Program-made: the position numbers and the translations under genes
The notes under the pieces: model-generated
What the model was told of the DNA's origin: nothing
What the model saw: the letters and a program-made list of their open reading frames with translations, nothing else
Database searches by the model: none
Assembly: GCA_017590115.1 (NCBI GenBank)
Contig: JAGGNK010008337.1
Coordinates: 3,227,912-3,291,911 of the forward strand
Length of the DNA stretch: 64,000 bases
Source of the DNA: Montifringilla adamsi
Lineage: Eukaryota; Chordata; Aves; Passeriformes; Passeridae
Direction of reading: 5' to 3'
Shown here: piece after piece, positions 1-11,802 of the stretch
How the letters are laid out: the number at the start of each line of letters is the position of its first letter
Numbering within the stretch: the stretch's first letter is position 1

Positions 1-3000
1 ATTCAGTCCATGCTTCAGGAATGCTTCATCTGGGGTTCCATGCTATTGCTTCCTGTATCATGAAAGTAATATCAAACTGAAAATATTTCTGTTCAGCAAC
101 TTCAGCAGCTCTAAATTAAGAAAATGCATGTTTTATTGGCTTTCAATGCTTGAGCAGGTTAAGAATGTGTAAGCAAGAAAGATTTCATTTAGAAAGAGAA
201 GTGCAATGTCCATGATGCCAACAGAGACATTAAGTGAGATTAGGCCATCTTCATAAACTACTTTTCAGTTACTAGATTATCAAAAATAATGAATGCCACT
301 CATTAAAGAAAACAATTTTTGAAATAAAGAAAATTCATTTTTAAGGCAGTAACAGCTCATGGAGCTAAAATTGGATGATAAGCAGCAGAATATTTTTTAC
401 ACTGTTGTATCAAAACAGGCATCACTGACCACCACTTGCTCTAGAGCAGGTGGCCTTTAGGTCAAACATGGCAGAACTGCCATGGACTGGGAAAAAAAGG
501 TGGTTTGAGGAAGATTTTTTTTCTGTGACAGGAATGGAGATCTGTCTCTTCCACTTTTGTTGTCAGTTTTAACAGATCATTATTAAAATCTGACTAATGC
601 ATTTCACTTTTAATGTGTGTCTGGGCTTCAAAATTAAATTTTAAATCTCATTTATGCTATTTTAGAAGAGATTAACAACCTCTGAATTAAAAGGTATGAG
701 AAACAATGATGCTTTAAATTTTGGTGGTATCTTTGAAATGTAGCTGGGGAGTGATGGCATTGCCATTGTTCATGTTCCTGTAAATGCACTGGATGTTTTC
801 TGTGGTTGCTCCCTAAGGCATCCCAGGAGCACAACCTGCTACTGGAAATTGAGCCAAAGCACCTCCAGGGATAATTTAGCCCTGCACAATTCATTTGAAG
901 CTCATGAAGTAGTCACTCAACTCAAGTGGTGTCTGCAGAGGTGCTTCAGGAGGGCTCTGCAGCAGGGAAGTGCTCAGGCAGAACGTGATCCACACCACGA
1001 TCCCCCTGCAGAACCGGATTCAGGAGCTTTCCCCCAAAAAGGCAGGTGGCAATAAAGGGAAAGCCTTGCCATTGAGAGAAAGTGGCACAGAGAAGGGCTG
1101 GAGTCAGGAAAACTGTGCTGATTCATCCCTGTTGAGGACCCCAAGTGTATGGAAATTTCTCACTTGGAGCTGATGGTTTTGTTTCAAGGGGGAAACAGGA
1201 AAGTGCAGGTACAAAGTTGAATATTCAGAGTCACGATGAGATGAATCATCTTGCAGTGCAGATGACAAAATGAAAAAAAAAACCAACCAAACCCAAGAAA
1301 TATATGTATAAAAACCAAATCCAGAAACTACACTTTGAAGAATTTTTAATGTAGGGCACAAAGAATAACCTAGAATTTCTAAAATGTGGGTAAATATGAA
1401 CCAATTACTTATTATTTCATTAAAGTGGAGATGGGAAGGACCAATTTCTAACTCTTTGTGTTTGCCTCCTGGGGTCCTAGATAGCTTTTCCTGTCAAATT
1501 AAAACAGAAAAAAAGATAAATAAACATGAGAAATTAAGATTGTCTAGGTAGGTGAAGGAGAAAGGAAAAGAAGCAAGGAAATAATGTTCTACAATTATTA
1601 CCAGAGCTAAGAGAAACAAAATTACTTGATCATAAATTCAGGATAATCTGGTTTTCTTTATGAGTTTCCATTTTATTAATGAAAGGAAGGTAACACCTTA
1701 GTGTACCCGGATGAATTAAAATGCCTATTTGTAGAAGCAATCCTCAATAGGGGTCTTTAATAGAATCTGTGAACAATTCTGGAGTCAGATAATTTAGCTG
1801 TAAAAAGGCAATATTAATAGCTCACCTCTGGGTACACAGCCCAGGCTGGACAGGAGTAGGAAGAAGGGAATATTGGCAGGGAAGGCTGGGGGGGGTTTAT
1901 TTGAATTATCCCAACTTCCTGCAGCCAAAAGGCTTCACACAAGCAGCTCTGTAAAAAGGGGGGCAAGCCAACAAACACCAGATCTGTAAATTGTCTGCCT
2001 TGTTTATCAAATCCAACACACACTCGAGCTTTGGAGTGGATGAGCCTGGAACAAAGAGTACAAAAAAGTGGGATACCAGTTCACAGATGTATTTTTTTAA
2101 CCTCATTATTCTAAGATTAAAAAAAAAAATTAACCAAAAAAATCCCCAAACTTCTTTTAAATATAAATGATCAAACATTTCAACTTAACTCCTCAGCAGG
2201 ATTTAATGCACCTGAAAAAATATCCAGGTATTTCATCTGCTTCAGCTCTTGAAAGAAAGTTCCCCAAAGTTTTCACAGTCTTTGTCCTAGAAAATATGTG
2301 TATGTCAGCAATGTAACTAATTTTAATGATGTATCACACCAAAAAAGAAAATGACTTTAACACTGAAAAATATTTACTTCCTAATTTTAAAGAGGGTTTT
2401 CTCATTAATCTTTGAAAGAGAATATATAAAATATCTGAAGTATCTTCTCAGTTATTTTGAGCAAATCTGACAAAGATGTTGCTCATGAAAATTCCAATCA
2501 GACCTTATTAGTTGCAGTTCAATTCCATACATGGCAGAAATTTTCTGTGAAATATGAAGAGAAAAAACAGATGAGAGGAAAGAGTTCAGCCCATCTATGG
2601 GTGAGTGCTACTCCTGCACCAGGAAAGTGGGACCATTCCAGACTTCAGAAAGCCAGAGGGTTGATACTGGGGGTTTAAAATGGGATCAGGAGTTCTTTTC
2701 AGAGGAGATTTGCAAAAGGTAGAAAATTTCATTGTATCAGCCCCTGGCAATCTTCATTTTCCATAAAGATGAAAACAGCAATTGGTGCTGAAGAACCACA
2801 AACCCACAGGTTTACTGAGCAACTGCAAGAGCTGCTTGGAAAGTTTCTACAGAAACTACAGAAAATGGACTTTTTCAACTCAATCAGCTTGGTTTTGATG
2901 ATGAAGTGGTTTTATGAGCAAGACTGGGAATAAAGTATTATCAAAATTATAAATATTCCAGCCTGCCAATTTACACATAAGAGTAGTTCTGGTTCGCTCC

Positions 3001-3493
3001 TCCCAACCCCATTCCTCATCTTTTCTACAGATTTTCTCCAATAAGATTCAACCTCCCACGATGAAACTGCCCATCTCCACCTAGAAAAGCAGAAAAAATA
3101 GGACAAAGGAAATATCCAAACCTACATATTTTCTCAAGGTAAAAACTGGGGTGTCACCCCAAGCAAATATCCAAACCATTGTTCCCCCAGTGTAGGAGAG
3201 ACACACATGACCCTAGGACTCTGATTTCACACCAGCCTCTCTACACTAGCCCTAAAAACTTGTGAGGGGTCTTTAATACATAATACAGGAATTTCTTATT
3301 TCACAAATGCTGTGCACCTTCACCACAAGCTAAAAAAAATTACTATTCTCAATATCAGTTGAGTAGAAATGAAAACAAACTAAATTTGGCAGATTATGAT
3401 AAAGGTAATTTTCTTCTAGGGAAAGGTGAAAAGGACAAATAAGGCTTAATCCACACAGAAATTACTTCCAGGAAAATCTGTTTCTGTGGAGTT
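1..3493. other. Unique AT-rich noncoding DNA
   Basis: I find no recognisable gene or interspersed repeat here. The stretch is AT-rich with short homopolymers: A10 at 1273-1282, G8 at 1888-1895 and A11 at 2119-2129. A GC-richer patch lies at about 850-1100 and is listed separately. A frame open from about 2457 to 2678 is preceded by a weak acceptor-like CAG (2449-2451) and contains GTGAGT at 2601, but its translation resembles nothing I know and I treat it as chance. Confidence 0.6.
960..1056 (+). other. GC-richer, coding-like patch (possible exon or exon remnant)
   Basis: This patch is clearly more GC-rich than the AT-rich DNA around it. One plus-strand frame reads NVIHTTIPLQNRIQELSPKK with many C- or G-ending codons (AAC, GTG, ATC, CAC, ACC, ACG, ATC, CCC, CTG, CAG). 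That pattern looks more like an exon than random bird intergenic DNA. A CCCCCTGCAG acceptor-like site lies inside it (ending near 1011), and a CAG|GTGGCA donor-like site near 1044. I do not recognise the protein. A second frame over the same bases (849-1055) is also open, which weakens the case. It could be a cassette exon, a piece of retrocopy or chance. Confidence 0.18.
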
Positions 3494-3517
3494 CACACAC
3501 ACACACACACACACACA
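3494..3517. repeat. (CA)12 microsatellite
   Basis: Twelve uninterrupted CA dinucleotides lie directly upstream of the CR1 element. A perfect run of this length is likely polymorphic in the population. No function is evident. Confidence 0.95.
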
Positions 3518-3552
3518 TTATAATGTAACCAGTGACTTGTCCCCTTCTTCCC

Positions 3553-4047
3553 TGCCCTCCTGAGACCCCAGCTGGAGTCCTGCATCCAGCTCTGGACACA
3601 GTAAAGATGTGGAACTGTTGGAGTGAGTCCAGAGGAGGTCATGAAGATGCTCCAAGGTGATTCTGTTCTGGAGCCAGGCTGGGAGAAGGGAAGGCTCTGG
3701 AGAGATCTTAGAGCCCTTCCAGTGCCTGAAGGGGGCTTAGAAAAGGGAGGGACAGGGGCTTTTTCTATGGCAGACAGTGGCAGGACAAGGGGCAATGGTT
3801 CCAAACTGTTGGAGGCAGGAGCAGGTGGGGTTTTGGGAAGGAACCCTGGCTGGGAGGGTGGGCAGGCCCTGGCACAGGGTGCCCAGAGCAGCTGTGGCTG
3901 CCCCTGGATCCCTGGAAGTGTCCAAAGCCAGGGTGGATGGGGCTCTGAGCAACCTGGGACAGTGGAAGGTGTCCCTGTCCATGGCAGGGGGTGGAATGGG
4001 ATGATCTTTAAGATCCCTTACAATCCAAACCATTTTATGATTCTAAT
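3553..4047 (+). mobile_element. CR1 LINE 3' end, 5'-truncated, sense
   Basis: This is the 3' end of a chicken-repeat-1 non-LTR retrotransposon, inserted in the plus direction and truncated at its 5' side as most copies are. It begins with the CR1 block around CCTGAGACCCCAGCTGGAG (about 3557) and continues through the stretches for the C-terminus of ORF2 (reverse transcriptase polyprotein). In one frame the translation has SGRTRGNGSKL (near 3776-3810). In a different frame it has WHRVPRAAVAAPGSLEV (from 3870) followed by KARVDGALSNL, both close to what I know of the CR1 ORF2 terminus. The required frame change, and a shortened middle part, show that the reading frame is broken. The 3' end has the usual ATGATCTTTAAGATCCC stretch and finishes in the degenerate ATTCTRTGR-type tail (TTTTATGATTCTAATA, to about 4047). 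It resembles the CR1-E/J style common in songbirds; the subfamily call is tentative. Confidence 0.92.
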
Positions 4048-7000
4048 ATTTCCCATGAGTCTATTCCCCTCCTGAATTCCAACATACAGTTTATAGGGAG
4101 CTACTATCAAGTTGCAACATGATGGATCCATTTTCATGAGTGGACAGGTAAGCAATAAGTCTATGCCTTTTTATTTCCTCTTTATTTTAATATCTATTCA
4201 GTTTTGTTATTGGGCTATTATATTTTGCTGTTGCAATTTAAACCTTTTATCAGAAATAAATCTCTGAGTTCTATTATCTTGTAACAATTCTGTAGGGACA
4301 GGAATTTCAAAAAGCTGAAAGATAAAAATGAGAAGGAAAAGAGCCTTTTTTGCAGGCCTCTATTAAAGTTTTCACACTGCTACATTACAGCTATAAAATA
4401 GCATCTCTGATAATAATTCATTACAATTCCATAATACACATGGAATATGTTATGCTGTATTAATCAACAATTCTGTTTTGCTAACTTATTAAAATCATTC
4501 ATTTGAAATTGCATATTATTTTAGTGCCATCTTGTCGCTGATTTATAGTGAAACTGAAAGTTTATTGACAGTTTCTCATTCGCTTGAGACCTCATGAAAT
4601 TTGCAAATAACGCTCTTTCTTTCTTATATGTGCTTTTAGTCAGCAGACACCACTAAGGTACAATGAAAAACACTTGACACAACTGAAGTGGTCACTGGCT
4701 TTGGGTTTTTTGGAGGTAACACTCCAAGACAAGAAGATAAGAAAGAAATAAAGGGAATTAATGGAAGTAGTTGTGAAATCTGTTGGAAACCTGCAGAACT
4801 GCAGAAACAAGAGGAATCTCTTTCTCCCTGAGCCAGCATCAATGATTCATTAGCCACTTGCTAAAACTCAATAATCAGTTCATGATTTGCTGAGTTCAAC
4901 CATTATGAAAACAATATACAGAATCAGTAAATAATGGCCTCTGATGAATCTGCTGCACTGTATTCCTTTTGGAAGCATAACAATAGAAAGATCCAGAATA
5001 AAAGCAGAAAAGGCAGCAAATGAACCCAGTAAATCACATGGAAGCCTAACTTTGTACTGTTTGTATCTGTTTGTACTTTGTATCTGAATTTACTCTGTGC
5101 GTCCAACTTCTTTATAGGCTCAACACACCTGCCTGTCTAAAAATGAGTTTGTTTTCAATCCCCAAATTTCAGATTCTTTTCTAACACACTGCAATGTAAT
5201 AGATTGGTGGGTTTGCAGGGGGGATTGTTCTTTTAATTTTTTTTAGCATGTTCTGAAGCAAGAAAAATCTCTTTCTGTTGAGCACCACTGGCAGAAGTAT
5301 TTTTCACATGCAGCAATATGTTCTCACTGTCATGTCTCAGAAGAAATCCCTTGAGGCTCAAGATCTGTGCATGTAATACCCACACAGAAAATTAAGCCTC
5401 AATCGACTCCACAAAAAAACACCAAATCCCACCTCTAAGAATATCTAAGCATTGTTTTTTAATGATGATTAATGAGATCCTTTTTAGGGTTCTAATATTA
5501 GTTACACCCATTTGTGCCAAGGCTAAATTTGATCTAGTCAGGGATTTCTTTAAAATGCTGGCCTGGGAGATAATGAGTCTCACAAATTTCTCCAGCGCTC
5601 AGGAGAATGCCGGATCCTCTCAGAATCTCAAGACCAGCGCATCTTTCTTCCTCTGAATCGAAACCCTTGCTGCCTCTGTTTTTTAAGTTTGAACATGGAG
5701 GTTTGTTCCTGTGAATGGGGTTCCAAAGGAAAGGAAAAAAAACCCCTTCAGTCCCGTCCGGCGTGTATTTTGAAAAGTTTAGCTTCCCTAAGGTCTTAAC
5801 AAAAGGAGATTCTACTTGTGGGAAGAGATGATTAATCCAAGACGCTCCAATGCGGTAATGATGAAAAGGATGCTCAACAGGTCGGAGCCTTTCGAAGGGA
5901 GGGTCTCACTCATCTCTGCCAAGGTGTGGTTCGTGAAGCATCTTTAGCTCTTGACACAGCAGAGGGCACCTCGGAATAATACAGCCTCTCTCCAGGGAAC
6001 AAAATGCATTTCCAAGCCTTTTCTTTGCCAGGTTAACATTTGACAAGCTTGCTTTAATGCTCGTTCTCCCCAAGTAGCTCAGATGAGGAGGACAGAAAAA
6101 GTTTGCGGCAGAGGAGGACAGAAGGGAAAGGAATTCAAGATTTTCAAAACAGTGCCAAAGAGCAGACTTTCTTTCCTTGCTGCAGACACCAGGTAATGAG
6201 TACAAATGGATGGACCAGGGATTATTCTGGAAGACTGGGCCAAGGAAAATGGGGTTTGCTCAGTTTTTACACACAAAGACACACACACTAAATCTTCTGA
6301 AATCTTATTGCTTAAGTGTATGGGCTGAAAACTGAGTAATGCTTAAATCCTACTGCTCCACACAGCCATCAGAAGTCAATTAGTCCAACTTCAGCATTGC
6401 ATTAATTTTTCTACTGTTTTAATATTATTGACAGGATACCACAAAGGTGCACAGCTGTGGAAAGGTACAGCCCCTGTCCAGAAGATCAGCTGTTGTAGGT
6501 TCACCCTAATATCGATACAAATAATGGAACACACTTTTTGCTCTGGAAAATGGCAGTCAAAGCAAATTGGGCATTCTGAGCTGGGCTCTGGCAGCCTTTT
6601 GTATTGCTTTCATTAGAGTGTCAGCCTCTAAAAAAATAATGTGACAAAGGAAGGGTGGCTGGTGAGCTGGCAATCATACAACGTCTAAAGATCTGAGCCC
6701 TTCTGTAATGATCATATGTGATTTACAGAATCAAAGGGTCAAATTCTGCCCTCAATTACACACCTATTGCTAGGTGGCACAGCACCACGTGGCAGGTGAA
6801 TTAGAGACATTATTGTGTTTCTAAAGAAACAGAAAAATGCTCTTCAAAGTAGCCAATTCAGTGTTGATCCTGTATTGAATAACAACATATAAATGTACGG
6901 AAATATCAGAGCATCTTTGGGACATTTTTTTAATACAGATGTTTTGTGGAGCAACAGAACTGCTGCAGTCTCTGGTACTTGTCTAACAGTCTGCATTTCT

Positions 7001-8650
7001 GGTCTAATATTCTATGTTCCACAAGTCAAACTCTGGAAAGGAAAAATCTGGCATTGTTTTGGGCTGCTCGAACCTTTAAGCTTTGGCTGAGTTTGTCAGT
7101 AGTTCCTCTTCTCTGCTCATCTGGTGTTATCATGGGACAAGTGCTTCTTATTTCACGTTTCTGATGGGTCTCTTAACTGATCCATACAGAAGGATTAATG
7201 CAATTTATTCCTCAGATGCACAAGTTATTTTATTTTATTTGTAAAGAAATGTAATGGTTTTTTTTACTTAGAGCTAGAAATGAGTTCTGACTTTCCGTTC
7301 GGGCAAGACACACAGACGCAAAGTTCAGGACAGTTGTGAGAGCAATCTGACCAAGAAATAGAACTCACATAGGAGGAAACAACAGAGAAGGAAATTAAAC
7401 AAGGAGTAGGAGTATTAAAGAGCAGCTCCACAGATCTGGACATGCCGCAGAAACATCCTTGCCCCAACCTCTCTGTGTCTCTTTCATCCCACTGGAAGAA
7501 AGGATGCCAGGATTTATGTTGAAGGCGCTGTTTCCCTGTCATTTTAAAGGAACAGAATTTTCTGGATCTTCCCTTTCTTAGTTAATACACATGCACACCC
7601 TCACACAAAACATATGTTAATAACTTCAGACCACAAATTTAATTTATCTCAGCTTTCCACCTGACATCATTCCCTGTCATGTGGCGCATACCCATCCGTA
7701 AACAAAATGGGGATTCATTTCCATAGCAACAGCGAGTGGGACTTTGATCAGCTCCAATGATTATTTGTAGGCACACACGTTTACAGATATCAAAATCCTA
7801 ACTGAAGGCTGATTACCTTTTTTTTTTTCTTTTTTAAATGAAAGCATCTCACTTGGTTCACATGTAGGAGCAGGAATGCAAGTAAAGGCACCTAAAAAAT
7901 TCCTCTGGATGGCAATGGAAGCCACTGGCCATTAGCTCGGTGTCACTTGGGAATATAGATATTCCTAATATGTATAATCTGATGTACGTGTCCTGTGGCC
8001 AATGAAGTATTTTCTTTGTGTTCCCTGGCAGATGTGCGGGTTCAGGCTGCACATGCAGGTGTTTGGGGGCTGGCTTATGTGGGATGAGGAGAGGTGGTAG
8101 CCTGTGGCTTGACAGAAAAAGAGAAAAAAAAATCTGAACAATGTGTTGAAAAAGACTCCAGTCAGAGCTGCACAGGACCAGCTGTTTTTTTCTAATTAGA
8201 ATAACAAGAATAGCACATGCTAAAATGTTTTTTTTTCTCAAAAGCAATGAATGCTTCAGGAACTATAAGGGATGAGCTCTAAAACCTATTTAAATTAAGG
8301 AATGCTTCAGGAGCCATATGGAGAAGAAAAAGAAAAGGCAAAAGTAGAGAAATGTTTTATTTTTAGCTAAATCTGAAGCATTTTGATTCTTCATCCAAAG
8401 TTACACAGAAATTATCTTACTTTTAAACTTCCAAAAATGTCAGTGCTGATGCTTATTGTATCATGGCTTAAACAAGATCTTTCAAACACTTAGTGCATTT
8501 CAGTGGGGTGCTCTTGCAGGCATTGTAAATTCCATTCTATGCCCTGAACATGCACTGAGATATATCCCCTATGATATATATCTGGTAATGTATGAGAGCT
8601 GCACATAATGAAGTATGTGACAAACACTCAAAACACACCCTCTATCATCA
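4048..8650. other. Unique noncoding DNA with CpG-enriched stretch
   Basis: No gene is recognisable. Isolated donor-like sites occur (CAG|GTAAGC at 4148; CCAG|GTAATG at 6193) without convincing open exons before them. Positions 4480-4620 form an AT-rich block that looks like a conserved enhancer (listed in findings). A short imperfect TTTGTA/TTTGTATCTG repeat lies at 5051-5086. From about 5580 to 6110 CpG is unusually frequent for this window (about 14 sites). T11 lies at 7818-7828. The motif ATGCTTCAGGA recurs at about 8251 and 8302. Confidence 0.55.
5956..5969 (+). promoter_or_regulatory. CTCF-like motif, plus orientation
   Basis: ACAGCAGAGGGCAC matches the CTCF core consensus CCASYAGRKGGCRS at 13 of 14 positions; only the first base differs. 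It lies inside the CpG-enriched stretch 5580-6110. CTCF is the vertebrate insulator and loop-anchor protein. A motif match alone does not show binding. Confidence 0.35.
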
Positions 8651-8681
8651 GTCTTTTCTCCTCTTCTCTTTTTTCTTCTTC

Positions 8682-8711
<30 letters not shown>
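8651..8711. repeat. Pyrimidine tract ending in T27
   Basis: A CT/CTT-rich stretch runs into 27 uninterrupted T (8685-8711). It could be an old A-tail seen from the other strand, but no recognisable retroposon body follows on either side. Length is likely variable between individuals. Confidence 0.9.
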
Positions 8712-8715
<4 letters not shown>

Positions 8716-11700
8716 CCACTTCTCCTGAAGCACTGATGATTCCAAACTTTGACTACAGGAATAACATTTGTAGCAGCTACGGCATTCTGGACATCTGCAC
8801 TGTTAGAGTACTTTAGAATAAAGTCACATGGCCATAGGGAAATTTCACAGAATTCAAATCACAGTGACTTGCCAAGGTGTATAACGAGTTTGTTTTCAGC
8901 TGTTCTTCTCATGAATAATTACCAAGCAGGCATATCCTAAAGCTAGCACAAGCTGTCAGTTCACCAGAAATATTCAATATTTAAAACAGAATTTCGAATT
9001 TAGAATTTCATAAATGAAAATAATTACAGCACAGGCAAAATAGCACAGTTCAAATGCTGTCAGGTACTTCTTGCCTTTCCACGAGGCTTCCCACAACCAG
9101 ACGTTGCAGTCACATTAAATTATTTTTACAACGTAAAGAAAATCATGCAAATGCAAGAGGAACTGCAAGGATCTTCTTTTTGCCCAGAACTAATACTTTG
9201 CTCTCATTTTCCTGACTATTCCTTCCCCAAGCACAGAAAGAGACAACAGAGTTCAATCCCAAGACCTCCATCTGTTCCATTCCCTTTGGATCAAACGCAC
9301 GCCGCGTATTCTGCTGCACGCAGAGCCACCAGAGCGCGGAGCTGGACGGGAGGGAGGAGAGGCAGCAGTGAGGTGGAAGTGCAGGAAATGGGAACTCCAA
9401 GGCTCCCTGAGACCCTTCACCCTGAGGAGGTGCCCACAGGAAGCCCAGCCCTTGCTGTGCCCGTGGGAGAAGCTTTGGGAAGGATTTCACGGTTGGTGTC
9501 CACCTGTCCTGCACTCCCACTGCACAGGGAGAAGGGACCGAGGCCAAGGGGAGCAGCTCAAGGATGAGGATCTCACAGCCCCTCCAACATTCCCTGGGAC
9601 CCCTCTGTCCCACCAGCAAACAGCAGCTCCCCTCCCTGGCACTGGGGTTTGCATCCCAAAGGGATGGTTGTGAGCCAAGGGAAAAGTGCTCTCCTTTCAC
9701 ACAGGGCTTACTATCGGCACATTATTCTAATATTATGAAAATCTTTATTGCAGCTTGAATAATGCCCTGAAATAGATATTGTGCTGGTTAATAAATTACA
9801 TTTTCAAATGAGAGAGATTTTATCACCAAAACATCTCATGATTAATTTCTAATGTGAAGCTTATGGCCTGAACTTAAAACATTTGATTTTGCATTTGTGT
9901 TCAAAGGTTGAGCACTTAGTAAAGTTTTTGTAAGAAACTTGCTGAATTTTTTTCTCCATATTGAAAAAAAAATCACTAACCTGTTAATCCACTATAACTT
10001 CATAACCTCAATTACAGCTCTTGAGATGAAGGTGATTAAAAATAAGTATTTTCCCCTACTTTCAAAGAGCAGGTCACAACTTCCAAAGAAATCCTGTTTC
10101 AAATTTTGCAATGATATATTAAGGGCAATAATTAGAATTGGTCAGAAATGTTCCATAAGATGTTTCCCATTTCTCAACCAGTTCTAACTGTAACTATTTG
10201 GAGTCATGACATCTCAAATAGTAGCACTGAAGTAAATAGTGTTATTGCTATAGGAAGCAAGAGGAGATAATATAAAGCTGTGTGTGCTATGAGAAAAAAA
10301 AAAGGTATTAAAATTAGGAATTCACAGCTCCCAAATTAAATTATGGACCATGTGAACAAACTTCTGCTCTAACAGGTTTTTTTTTAATTAATAATTGATA
10401 TTAATCAGCATTTTGTTCAACTTGGCCCACTGCTAAGATTTGTGGCCCTGTTTTCTAATACCTGTGACTAATTTGCAGTTGTTTTTTGTGGGTAGCCCGT
10501 GCTCCATCAAAAGCCATTCTCAAATGACCAAATGAATCAATAAATATGGGTGCCAGAGTTCACAGGGAAAAGCTGCAACTCCCTTTCTCCATTCTTCTGG
10601 ATATGTTTAAGTCTCAAGGACTAAAATCTGATTTTTTCAGTTGATTATTTCCAAGATCAACACAGCACTGCAAATATGCTTATACAGTTGGCATTCATCT
10701 TGTTAATATTTTCAAGAAATTAATCAAAATGTTGCTTTTCTAACTGCTAACCAATCAATAATCAAATACTATATTATTTACAAAAAGTTGAAACAACAAG
10801 CATAAAAGAAACCAAGGAAATTGAACCCCAGACAAAAATATGCACAATTCAAGTGTTAATCCTATTATTTGCCAGAATGTGTGTTTCATTTTAAGCACAA
10901 AAAGTAGTCCAGACTAATGATTTTGTCACCCTTCTCAAGTGGCTGAACAGGTTGGCTCGTATTATTTCCTAAGCACATTTTGGGTGGAAACAAAACAGCT
11001 ATAAATGGGGTAGGCAAAGCCCACAGCAGCACCAGATTCCTGGGCCTGGTAATGGGATAGAATTAAAAATAAAAGGAAAAATAAAATTATTTGTGCATTT
11101 GGAAGAATTCATCACTCCTGCCTAAAAATCACTTTTTGTTTTATTTTTAAGTTATTTTCTAAATAAATAAATTGTTGCTGTGAAAAAAATTTATATACCT
11201 TAGGTGTGATCCTAAAATCTGGGGGAAAAAAAAAGATAAACATTCTCCCAAATCCCTCTTGTCAGTTCTGGCTTTTTAATGGTTTTCCTTTTTTCCTGCA
11301 ATACTCCTCCAAATTATGTCTGTGGTTGATACTTCCTACCCTGCCTTCCTCCCATGGGGAGCTGGGGCTCCACCTTCTTCTCTTCACATTTGCAATCCAT
11401 TTTAATAACTTTGTCTCCTCCAACAAATAAGAATTTTGCCATTGTCTTTAGGGGAACAAGAGGAGATTTTCAGGGAGCTGAGCTGTATAGGTTTTTGTCT
11501 CATTTTAATCAGGATGTTGGTTGCACAATTCAATACTGATTGTGTAATCAGAAAGCAAGAAGAAACACAACACAAATGAATTACTATGGAAAAATTGTCC
11601 TCATAATGGGGTCATGAAGCATAGAGATATACATTTATAATGCTCTGTCAAATTACATTATGCAAGGAAATAAATTATGTTAAGAGAAAATATGTTTTAA

Positions 11701-11745
11701 TTACAAGCACAATACTTCTTCAAATTGGGGAAAAATTGCTAACCC
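8712..11745. other. Unique noncoding DNA including a GC-rich block
   Basis: No gene is recognised. 9145-9700 is GC-richer and is open in three plus or minus frames (the longest 185 codons, minus strand). The translations are low in motif content and overlap one another, so I read this as a consequence of GC content. The CpG islet inside it is listed separately. 9740-10900 is very AT-rich with homeodomain-type ATTA cores and otherwise shows nothing I can name. Confidence 0.55.
9296..9356. other. CpG islet (short)
   Basis: About eight CpG sites fall within some 60 bases (ACGCACGCCGCG near 9296-9307, then CACGC, GCGCGG and GACGG). The local GC is about 60%, whereas the flanking kilobases have almost no CpG. 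It is too short to meet usual CpG-island criteria. Such islets in birds can be young unmethylated regulatory DNA or simply GC-rich remnants. No TATA box or clear initiator is visible. Confidence 0.5.
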
Positions 11746-11800
<55 letters not shown>

Positions 11801-11802
11801 TA
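11746..11802. repeat. (ATT)19 microsatellite
   Basis: About nineteen uninterrupted TAT/ATT units. The repeat yields poly-leucine or poly-asparagine in the frames that cross it, so those frames are artefacts. It is expected to be length-polymorphic. Confidence 0.97.

Noticed and set aside
2452..2600. Possible exon between TCTTCTCAG and GG|GTGAGT
   Set aside because: The acceptor has a poor pyrimidine tract, and the 149-nt frame has no recognisable protein and no supporting second signal.
3623..4075. 150-codon plus-strand frame as a gene
   Set aside because: It lies inside the CR1 3' end and merely samples fragments of decayed ORF2; the true ORF2 terminus is in another frame.
9143..9700. 185-codon minus-strand open frame, the longest in the window
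   Set aside because: It is fully overlapped by open plus-strand frames in a GC-rich block, has no recognisable domain and no splice or promoter context; openness follows from base composition.
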